Source of the DNA: an uncultured Oscillospiraceae bacterium
Lineage (GTDB): Bacteria; Bacillota; Clostridia; Oscillospirales; Acutalibacteraceae
DNA length: 45,729 nucleotides
Direction: 5' to 3'
NCBI GenBank assembly: GCA_905192745.1
Contig: CAJJLZ010000020.1
Location: forward strand, 1-45,729
Position 1 is the stretch's first letter. The number at the start of each line of letters is the position of its first letter. Made by a program: the position numbers and the translations under genes. The notes below the pieces were generated by a model that saw only the letters and a program-made list of their open reading frames with translations, searched no databases and was not told the origin of the DNA. Positions 39,702 to 45,729 of the stretch are shown here, piece after piece.

Positions 39702-40160
39702 TCACCCGTTCCGCTGTTCCAAAAAGCGCTGAACGCGTTCCCACAGCAGCGGCTGAATCTGCGGATAGGTATTCGGCAGCGGCAGTTTCCCGGCCGCCGC
39801 GGGTAGAGCGCGCACCTCCGCGATTTCGCTTTCCGGGAGCGCCCCGCGCCCGGTTACCCGGGCATAAAAAAGCATACCGTAATTCGGGGCTGTCTGCTCC
39901 GGCCCATCCGCCCCGAAAACCGAATACAGGCAGACCGGCGTCAGTTCCATGTCCGACGCGCCGGTTTCCTCCCAAAGCTCACGGCGGGCCGTCTCCCGGA
40001 TATCCTCCCCCGGCTCCCGGTGACCGCCCGGCAGCTCCCAGGTTTCCCGCCGGCGGTGACGGCAAAAAAGCCAGCCGTCCCCCTCCTGCGCGGCGATCAC
40101 CGCGTATCGTAAACCCTCGTTTTTCACCGTCTCCAGCGGATGGAACGCTACCTCGATCAT
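39702..40160 (-). CDS. Nudix hydrolase
   Basis: A 152-residue protein starting at ATG 40160 (MIEVAFHPLETV), with GGGAGGAAAA upstream; a much longer frame upstream is not supported. The Nudix box is complete: GGHREPGEDIRETARRELWEETGA. The preceding strand RHRRRETWELPGG and the following VCLYSVFGAD are standard. It hydrolyses a nucleoside diphosphate linked to another group; the substrate cannot be read from the sequence. It follows the acetyltransferase gene on the same strand. Confidence 0.9.
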   Translation of the reverse strand: MIEVAFHPLETVKNEGLRYAVIAAQEGDGWLFCRHRRRETWELPGGHREPGEDIRETARRELWEETGASDMELTPVCLYSVFGADGPEQTAPNYGMLFYARVTGRGALPESEIAEVRALPAAAGKLPLPNTYPQIQPLLWERVQRFLEQRNG

Positions 40161-40234
40161 TCGTTTTCCTCCCGCATTTCTGCATTTCTGCATCCCTGCA
40201 TCCCCGTACTCCTGAACTGCCGTCAGGCGATCCG

Positions 40235-41110
40235 TCACGGCTTTTTGCCCAGCCGCTTGGCCATCAGGATATCCGGGCGGCCGTATCCGTTCGCATCCGG
40301 CACCACCCCGACAATGGTATAGCCGCATTTTTCGTAAAAGGAATAGGGATGATCGTGTAGATTCCGGATATGGGCAATCCGCTCCCACAGGTTCTCATAA
40401 AGGTCCGTCCCCGACAGGCTGGTCGCGCCGGTCTCGTCATCCGTACCCAGCATCATCGTGACCGCCCCCCTTGCGCGGGCCTGCCGTTCGATCGCTTCCA
40501 CCAGCCGGCGGCCGATCCCCCGCCTCTGTTCGGATTTTTTCACGACCAGCGGATGGAGTTCCCATACGTTTCCATCATAATCGGGGAGGCCGCCTGCCAG
40601 GCCGACCACGGTATCGTTTTCGTCCAGCGCGATGAGGCAGATGCGATTTTTCGCCAGCAGGGTGGAAATTTCTGCGCGGGCGATTTCCATGGCGGGCCAT
40701 GCCGCAAAATTTTCCACTAAAAGCCCGGCCGCCTGCCGCCGGTGACGGCGATTCTGCGAATCCAGCGCCTTGATATTTATCATCGCGATCATACCATCCT
40801 TTCCGATCTTTCCTACCGTCCCGGCTTCCGTCGATGAAAAACCAGCCTGCGCGTCCCCGCTGTTTTTTCCCCGCCCGGCGGACTCCGGAAGCGCGAAGCC
40901 GCTTCCGCACCGCAGACAGCGATAACGGCCTTTCTCCGCCGTCTTTTTCACCGCCTCCGCTCCGCAAAACGGACAAAACGGAACGTCCGCCATCCGCAGA
41001 CGGTTAACCCGCTCCGGGTGAAGCAGCCGTTTCGGATAAGCGGCACGGTATACCCGGCCGGTATCCGGTACACGCTTTTTCCCATCCGCCATAACGCCCA
41101 CGGCCTCCAC
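40235..41110 (-). CDS. Zinc-ribbon protein fused to an AAC(6')-like GNAT acetyltransferase
   Basis: The full frame starts at GTG 41110, eight bases after GGAG, and codes for 291 residues. Residues ~45-75 form a zinc ribbon (CPFCG ... YRCLRCGSGF). Residues ~110-290 are a GNAT domain with acetyl-CoA loop EQRRGIGRRLV. Its pattern follows aminoglycoside 6'-N-acetyltransferases such as AAC(6')-Ii: WELHPLVV, LGTDDETGATSLSGTDLYEN, NLHDHPYSFYEKCGYTIVGVVPDANGYGRPDILMAK. Internal ATG starts at about 40791 and 40782 (MIAMINIKALD) behind AAAGGA could give the enzyme alone. Resistance activity is not proven; many relatives act on other amines. Confidence 0.85.
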   Translation of the reverse strand: MEAVGVMADGKKRVPDTGRVYRAAYPKRLLHPERVNRLRMADVPFCPFCGAEAVKKTAEKGRYRCLRCGSGFALPESAGRGKNSGDAQAGFSSTEAGTVGKIGKDGMIAMINIKALDSQNRRHRRQAAGLLVENFAAWPAMEIARAEISTLLAKNRICLIALDENDTVVGLAGGLPDYDGNVWELHPLVVKKSEQRRGIGRRLVEAIERQARARGAVTMMLGTDDETGATSLSGTDLYENLWERIAHIRNLHDHPYSFYEKCGYTIVGVVPDANGYGRPDILMAKRLGKKP

Positions 41111-41298
41111 AGAAATTTCTCCGTCACAGAAACCCGCTTTCCGCCGGATCCTGCCCTGATGGATTCATTATACCATAGAAACGACAGGGCTGCAAAAAAT
41201 TTATAGAACAGGGCCGCGGCGGTGCAAGCAGGAAAAGCGCTCCGCGACAAACGTCCGCCGCCTTTTCATACACCCGGCCGCCTTGCATTCCACTGAAA

Positions 41299-41418
41299 AA
41301 TTGTTTAGAAAATCCGGCAAAAAATGTGATTGCCATCCGCAGAAAAAGCCGGTATCATAACAGTAACATCCGGTGAATTGTTTAGACAACAGAAACCATG
41401 CCGGCCCGTTTCCGGCAT
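41299..41418 (+). promoter_or_regulatory. Promoter of the Gfo/Idh/MocA gene bracketed by direct repeats
   Basis: TTGCCA (41330-41335), 17 bases, TATCAT (41353-41358) is a good promoter match. AATTGTTTAGA occurs at 41299-41309 and 41376-41386, flanking it at 77 bases spacing; the second copy lies in the dyad TTGT-TTAG-ACAA. A small hairpin ATGCCGG/CCGGCAT (41398-41418) follows before the start at 41460. The repeats look like operator sites of an unseen regulator. Confidence 0.6.
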
Positions 41419-41459
41419 AAAAAATCTACCATTGGTTAAGAACGAAAGGCGGTTAAAAA

Positions 41460-42545
41460 ATGAGCAAGCTGAAAATCGGAGTCATCGGCTGCGGCGGCAT
41501 TGCCAACGGAAAGCACCTGCCGGCGCTGTCCCGTCAGTCCGACCGGGTTGAGCTGGTCGCTTTCTGCGATATCATCGTGGAACGGGCGGAGCAGGCGGCG
41601 AAGACATACGGCGTGGAAGGCGCGAAGGTATACGCCGACTATCATGATCTGCTGGAAGACAAGTCGATCGACGTGGTGCATGTCTGTACGCCGAACCGCA
41701 GTCACTGCGAAATCTCCGTCGCGGCGCTGGAAGCTGGCAAGCATGTTATGTGTGAAAAGCCGATGGCGAAAACCGTGGCGGACGCACGGAAGATGCTGGA
41801 CGCCGCTAAAAAATCCGGGAAGAAGCTGACCATCGGCTATCAGAACCGTTTCCGTCCGGACAGCCAGATGATGAAGCGGTATGTGGAACGGGGCGATCTG
41901 GGCGAAATCTATTTCAGCAAGGCCCATGCGATCCGCCGCCGCGCGGTGCCGACCTGGGGCGTTTTCCTCAATGAGTACGAACAGGGCGGCGGCCCGCTGA
42001 TCGACATCGGCACCCACGCGCTGGACCTCACCCTGTGGATGATGAACAACTACAAGCCGAAAGCGGTGCTCGGCACCGCGTACAAGAAGTTGGGCAAACA
42101 GACGGCCACCGGCAATGCCTGGGGCGACTGGGACCCCGAGAAGTTCACAGTGGAGGATTCCGCGTTCGGCATGGTCACCATGGAAAACGGCGCGACCATC
42201 ATGCTGGAATCCAGCTGGGCGCTGAACACGCTGGATGTGCGGGAAGCACAAACGACCCTCTGCGGCACCTTGGGCGGCGCGGATATGATCGGCGGCCTGC
42301 GGATCAACAAGGTGGATCTCGGCTGCCAGACGACTATTACTCCGAACCTGTCCGCCGGCGGCGTGGCGTTCTATGAGGGCGCCGGCGCCCTGAAAGACTC
42401 CGATCTGGAATGCAAACTGTGGATCGACAGCATTCTGGAGGACAAAGCGCCGGTGGTTCTGCCGGAGCAGGCCTTCGCGGTAACGCAGATTCTGGAAGCG
42501 ATTTACACCTCTTCCAAGACGGGTGAAGCGGTTTACTTCAAATAA
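41460..42545 (+). CDS. Gfo/Idh/MocA-family oxidoreductase
   Basis: A 361-residue NAD(P)-dependent dehydrogenase from ATG 41460, with AAAGGCGG upstream. The Rossmann motif is IGVIGCGGIANGKHLP, followed by VDVVHVCTPNRSHCEISVAALEAGKHVMCEKPMAKT, whose EKP motif carries the catalytic Lys. YQNRFRPDSQMMKRYVERGDLGEIYFSKA and GGGPLIDIGTHALDLTLWMM (with the catalytic His) are typical of sugar or inositol dehydrogenases of this family. The substrate is unknown. It is a single gene with its own regulated-looking promoter and terminator. Confidence 0.93.
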   Translation: MSKLKIGVIGCGGIANGKHLPALSRQSDRVELVAFCDIIVERAEQAAKTYGVEGAKVYADYHDLLEDKSIDVVHVCTPNRSHCEISVAALEAGKHVMCEKPMAKTVADARKMLDAAKKSGKKLTIGYQNRFRPDSQMMKRYVERGDLGEIYFSKAHAIRRRAVPTWGVFLNEYEQGGGPLIDIGTHALDLTLWMMNNYKPKAVLGTAYKKLGKQTATGNAWGDWDPEKFTVEDSAFGMVTMENGATIMLESSWALNTLDVREAQTTLCGTLGGADMIGGLRINKVDLGCQTTITPNLSAGGVAFYEGAGALKDSDLECKLWIDSILEDKAPVVLPEQAFAVTQILEAIYTSSKTGEAVYFK

Positions 42546-42585
42546 GAAAACGTCATGGCCTCCGGTTAAGCCGGGGCTGAGAAGG

Positions 42586-42626
42586 CAGCGCGCCGCAGAG
42601 AAAATTTTTCTGCGGCGCGCTGTTTT
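42586..42626 (+). terminator. Terminator of the Gfo/Idh/MocA gene
   Basis: CAGCGCGCCGCAGA (42586-42599) and TCTGCGGCGCGCTG (42609-42622) form a perfect 14-bp stem, followed by TTTT. It lies 40 bases after the stop and faces the convergent SDR gene. Confidence 0.9.
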
Positions 42627-42696
42627 CGTATTGTTCTATCGTTCTGCTGTTTTGCCGGGGAAAAGGACGTCGATCTCCCGTTCTCCTGAAACACGC

Positions 42697-43491
42697 CTAT
42701 ACTGTATAGGCCCAGCCCTCGTCGCCGGTATAAATCATCCGGCGGGTCATACCGCCGTCCACCGTAAGGGTTTCCCCGTCGATAAAGCTGTTTTCCCCAT
42801 CCGACAAAAAGAGCACCGCCCGAAAAATATCCTGCGGCGTTCCTACCCGGCCGGAGGGATGCTGCGCGGCGTCGGCCCGCGTATAATCCGGACGATAGGC
42901 CGGATCATGGTATGCGCCGGTATCGATCCAGCCCGGGGCGATCGCGTTGACCCGGACCCGGCCGGCAAGGCTGACCGCCATGGCGTGAGTAAGGGCGGAA
43001 ATCCCTCCCTTCGCGGCAGAGTAGCTTTCGGTATCCGCCTGAGACATAAAAGCACGGGTAGAGGTAATGTTTATCACCGACGCGCCCTTCCGGAAATACG
43101 GCAGGAAAAGCCGGGTCAGCATATACGGTGCCGTCACTCCCACCCGAAGCACATAGTTGAAATCCTCGTATCCGCAGGGAGTAAGGAGTCCCTGACGGTG
43201 CAGGCAGGCGTTATTAACCAGCACATCCACCCCGCCGAAGGTTTCCGCCGTCCGGCGGACAAAGCTCTGCAGCGCTTCCTCTTCCGCTACATCCCCGGGA
43301 ACAAAAAGGACGTTTCCGCCCTCTCTTTTCAACTGCTCCGCCAGCGCCCGGCCCGTATCGGCTTCCTTATCAATCAAAGCGACCCGCGCGCCCCGCCGGG
43401 TCAGCTCTTCGGTCAGGCAACGTCCAATTCCGAGCGCTCCGCCGGTGATCGCATAAACCCGCCCATTCAGGTCCATGTTTGGATCAGACAT
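42697..43491 (-). CDS. Short-chain dehydrogenase/reductase (SDR)
   Basis: A 264-residue protein starting at ATG 43491 (MSDPNMDLNGRVYA), with GGGAGGAG upstream. The cofactor motif is ITGGALGIGR, followed by VLVNNACL, the catalytic Ser in INITSTRAF, and YSAAKGG with the Tyr-x-x-x-Lys pair. IAPGWIDTG and the terminal TLTVDGGMT are typical of classical SDRs. It overlaps the end of the GNAT gene by 8 bases, so the two are coupled. Substrate unknown. Confidence 0.93.
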   Translation of the reverse strand: MSDPNMDLNGRVYAITGGALGIGRCLTEELTRRGARVALIDKEADTGRALAEQLKREGGNVLFVPGDVAEEEALQSFVRRTAETFGGVDVLVNNACLHRQGLLTPCGYEDFNYVLRVGVTAPYMLTRLFLPYFRKGASVINITSTRAFMSQADTESYSAAKGGISALTHAMAVSLAGRVRVNAIAPGWIDTGAYHDPAYRPDYTRADAAQHPSGRVGTPQDIFRAVLFLSDGENSFIDGETLTVDGGMTRRMIYTGDEGWAYTV

Positions 43492-44065
43492 GGGACTCCT
43501 CCCTTCGCTCCGAGGCTTTCGGGCGGCCCGGGTACTCCGCCGCGGCAACGGCAAGCGATTCACCGGACAGACGATACACCTTCCAATCGTCCATGGAACG
43601 GGCGCCCAAACTTTTATAGAAGGCGATGGAGGGCGTATTCCAGTTCAGGCACTGCCACTCCATCCGTTTACAGCCGCGTTCCATCGCTACATTCGCCAGA
43701 AAAGTCAGCAGACATTTGCCAAAGCCCTTTCCACGCATGGCGGGCAGGACAAACAGATCCTCCAGATACAGACCGGCGCGCCCGACAAAGGTGGAAAAGT
43801 GATGGTAAAAGAGAGCAAATCCGACCGGCTCCCCCTGATATTCACCGATCACAGCTTCCGCCTGATGATCCACAAACAGGGACTGATGCAGGATAGCCTC
43901 CGTCGCTTCCACCTGATCCAGCATTTTTTCGTACTCCGCAATCCCCCGAATAAAAGAAAGTACCAGCCCCACATCCTTCTCCGCGGCAAAACGGATGGTA
44001 AAACCGGGGATTCCCGTCTCCTGCTTTTCCGTTATGCCCTTTACGCCTGTCTTATCCGTCATCAT
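43484..44065 (-). CDS. GNAT acetyltransferase, diamine/spermidine-type (SAT-like)
   Basis: A 193-residue protein from ATG 44065, with GGGGGA upstream. The motif IRFAAEKDVGLVLSFIRGIAEYEKMLDQVEATEAIL, the segment PVGFALFYHHFSTFVGRAGLYLEDLFVLPAMRGKGFGKCLL with the acetyl-CoA loop RGKGFG, and CLNWNTPSIAFYKSLGARSMDDWKVYRLSGE follow the spermidine/spermine N1-acetyltransferase-like group (SSAT2 in particular). Polyamines or thialysine-type amines are likely substrates. It sits between a MATE exporter and an SDR in one operon. Confidence 0.9.
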   Translation of the reverse strand: MMTDKTGVKGITEKQETGIPGFTIRFAAEKDVGLVLSFIRGIAEYEKMLDQVEATEAILHQSLFVDHQAEAVIGEYQGEPVGFALFYHHFSTFVGRAGLYLEDLFVLPAMRGKGFGKCLLTFLANVAMERGCKRMEWQCLNWNTPSIAFYKSLGARSMDDWKVYRLSGESLAVAAAEYPGRPKASERREESHV

Positions 44066-44092
44066 GGTTTTGTCCCCCAGAAATTGAAAGTT

Positions 44093-45478
44093 TTATTTTT
44101 CCAACGAAGATTCTCTCGTCACGTTACGCAGCCATTTCATGCTTCTGTAACGCCAGGTGGTAAACGGAATTTTAATCAGCTCGTCGCTGAGCAAAACAAC
44201 ATAGACGATCGGGACGCTCCAATGCAGAAGAAACGCGCAGGCCGCGCCGAGAAGAATCGAACCGCCCCACATGGACAGAACATCCAGACAAAGCCCGAAC
44301 CGGGTATCGCCTCCGGAACGGAAGATTCCCACCACCTGAGTACAATTGTAGGACTGGGCAATGGAGTAATACGCCATCACGCACATCATAACCGACAGGT
44401 ACCCCTTCGCAGCGGCGGTCAGGTTCATCGTCGTTAACACAATCGGCCAGGCAATCAGAATCACAACCGCGCCGGCAGCCCCCGCAATCAGAGTCAGCCG
44501 CAGGAACCGGCGCGCATAGTCCTTCGCCCGTTCCTCATTCCGCTCGCCGATGGCTTTGCCGATCATGATCGCCGCCGCATTGGCAATGCCGAAAGCGATA
44601 ACCGTTGCCAACTGACGGGTAACCTGCGCTACCGAGTTGGCCGCCACCACGGACGAACCCAGATGTCCAATAATCACCGAATTCATGGAAATTCCCAAGC
44701 CCCACATCAGCTCGTTCAACGTGACCGGAATAGAATATTGGATAAAGTCCCGAAACAGCAGCGCATCCCGCGAAAAAATCTCCCGCAGACGCAGCCGAAC
44801 CACCGTTCCGGGACGATAGGCATAAAGGAGGACGATTACCAGTTCAACCGCTCTTGCGCAAACCGTCGCAATCGCCGCTCCCCGTATTCCCAGAGCGGGA
44901 AAACCAAGCAGGCCGAAAATCAGAATGGCATTCAGGATCACATTGACGAGAAAGGAAACCAGATAAACGACAGTCGAAATGATAACCCGTTCCACACTGC
45001 GCATGATATTCAGATAAATCATCGTGAAAGCTATCAGAACATAGCTGATTGACACGATCCGAAGATAACGGACACCTTCCTGAATAACCTCCGGTTCCGG
45101 CGTAAAAATACGCATAATGGCTTCCGGAACCAACCAGGCAGCCGCCGTAAACAGCACCGAAACCAACAGGGAAAATCGAAGGGCAATTCCCATTACCTTT
45201 TCGATGGTACGAATGTCTCCTTTTCCCCAATACTGCGCGGTCAATACCGCCGCGCCGGAAGTCAATCCGAAAAAGAACAGGGTCATAACGAACTGCACTT
45301 GTCCCGCCAGAGAGGACGCCGACAAAACCGTTTCTCCTACCCGCCCCAACATCACCACATCAGCGGAAGTCACCGCCACATTGATTAGATTCTGCAGCGC
45401 CATTGGAATCACCAACGCCACTACCGCTCGATAAAAGCGTCGGCTCTCCTGACGCTCTTGTAAGGAATCGTCCCGCAT
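44093..45478 (-). CDS. MATE-family multidrug/metabolite exporter
   Basis: A 461-residue, twelve-helix membrane protein. The start is set at ATG 45478 (MRDDSLQERQESRR), with GGAGGGAG upstream; an in-frame ATG at 45505 (MAEGENS) is the alternative. MATE features are LVIPMALQNLINVAVTSADVVMLGRVGE in the first helix, GLTSGAAVLTAQYWGKGD, and in the second half SIPVTLNELMWGLGISMNSVIIGHLG with AIMIGKAIGERN. Na+ or H+ antiport is the normal energy source. It begins a MATE-GNAT-SDR operon with 27-base spacing to the acetyltransferase. Confidence 0.93.
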   Translation of the reverse strand: MRDDSLQERQESRRFYRAVVALVIPMALQNLINVAVTSADVVMLGRVGETVLSASSLAGQVQFVMTLFFFGLTSGAAVLTAQYWGKGDIRTIEKVMGIALRFSLLVSVLFTAAAWLVPEAIMRIFTPEPEVIQEGVRYLRIVSISYVLIAFTMIYLNIMRSVERVIISTVVYLVSFLVNVILNAILIFGLLGFPALGIRGAAIATVCARAVELVIVLLYAYRPGTVVRLRLREIFSRDALLFRDFIQYSIPVTLNELMWGLGISMNSVIIGHLGSSVVAANSVAQVTRQLATVIAFGIANAAAIMIGKAIGERNEERAKDYARRFLRLTLIAGAAGAVVILIAWPIVLTTMNLTAAAKGYLSVMMCVMAYYSIAQSYNCTQVVGIFRSGGDTRFGLCLDVLSMWGGSILLGAACAFLLHWSVPIVYVVLLSDELIKIPFTTWRYRSMKWLRNVTRESSLEK

Positions 45479-45533
45479 GAAACTATTTTCTCCCTCCGCC
45501 ATTGCCCGCCGTATAATGACGCATAAATTTGAG

Positions 45534-45574
45534 ACTGAATGACTGAATAACTGAATATAGTATAGCTGATTATA
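45534..45574 (-). promoter_or_regulatory. MATE operon promoter with three tandem 8-bp repeats
   Basis: On the plus strand ACTGAATG, ACTGAATA and ACTGAATA follow directly at 45534-45557. On the minus strand a TATAAT box lies at 45574-45569 with a partial -35 (TTTCTT) 17 bases before, so the repeats would fall just after the transcription start, in a place suited to a repressor. Confidence 0.5.
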
Positions 45575-45677
45575 ACAGACTTTTCGACAAAAAGAAACTT
45601 CCCGGAAATACAAATCATGTACGGGAACATCACCGGAAACTGGCTATAAAACAAACGAAGGGGACGGCCGTCTAACA

Positions 45678-45708
45678 CAAAAAAGGAGAAATGCTTTTGC
45701 ATTTCTCC
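45678..45708 (-). terminator. Terminator of a leftward gene beyond the right edge
   Basis: GGAGAAATGC (45685-45694) and GCATTTCTCC (45699-45708) form a perfect 10-bp stem; on the minus strand it is followed by TTTTTT. It indicates that a leftward gene ends just outside the window. The gap 45575-45729 holds no gene. Confidence 0.8.
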
Positions 45709-45729
45709 AAAAGAAGCATATAAAGGGAT

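Noticed and set aside
45421..45702. 93-codon minus-strand frame upstream of the MATE gene
   Set aside because: It overlaps the MATE start, its promoter and the repeats, and shows no domain.
1..45729. CRISPR array, rRNA genes, insertion sequences, T-box or other riboswitches
   Set aside because: I looked for regular direct repeats, rRNA-like stretches, transposases with terminal repeats and T-box motifs and saw none.

Overview
The window looks like chromosome of a fairly GC-rich, low-oxygen Clostridia bacterium, probably of the Oscillospirales/Ruminococcaceae kind. The best evidence is the cluster tgt - yajC - small membrane protein - SCIFF peptide - SCIFF radical-SAM maturase, which is a hallmark of Clostridia. 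A SpoIIM-like protein and a PdaA-like deacetylase fit a spore-forming lineage. The exact genus cannot be read from the window.

Bases 1-13104 are the right part of an integrated siphophage-type prophage; its left end lies outside the window. From the right it holds a tRNA 3'-end remnant (attachment site, tRNA-Ser-like), a tyrosine integrase, an AraC-type regulator, a CI-like repressor facing a small HTH protein across an operator/promoter, a BRO/KilAC antirepressor, and then tail genes: tape measure, distal tail protein, Gp37-like tail protein, a repeat-bearing fibre-like protein, an FN3 protein and a partial baseplate/fibre protein. No replication, terminase, portal, capsid or tail-tube genes lie between the antirepressor and the tape measure. 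The distal tail gene has a stop at codon 2 of its best start, and the Gp37-like gene needs a -1 shift at an A-AAA-AAG site. The element is therefore either decaying or a tail-only element.

Bases 13143-14990 are a visibly AT-rich islet with a frameshifted GyrI-like gene and a DUF3788/DUF3795-type gene. Bases 14990-20750 are a leftward block: DUF624 and SpoIIM-like membrane proteins, the SCIFF maturase and peptide, a TIGR04086-type membrane protein, YajC and tRNA-guanine transglycosylase. A terminator hairpin sits between the SCIFF peptide and its maturase. Next come enolase (leftward), ferritin and a DtxR/MntR-like regulator (rightward), an AraC regulator and alanine racemase.

Bases 26239-30498 are a complete dlt operon (dltA-B-C-D) for D-alanylation of teichoic acids. 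I also find an uncalled 53-residue DltX-like gene overlapping the end of dltD, i.e. at the 3' end of the operon instead of its usual place before dltA. The operon is AT-richer than its neighbours and lies next to alr, which makes its substrate D-alanine.

The rest (30907-45729) is mostly housekeeping: a single-chain PurL, a LemA/TPM pair, a patatin-like lipase, a PdaA-like deacetylase, a lipoprotein, a Nudix hydrolase, a zinc-ribbon protein fused in frame to an AAC(6')-like acetyltransferase, a Gfo/Idh/MocA oxidoreductase whose promoter is bracketed by an 11-bp repeat, and a MATE exporter - GNAT - SDR operon. I saw no CRISPR array, rRNA, complete tRNA gene or insertion sequence.
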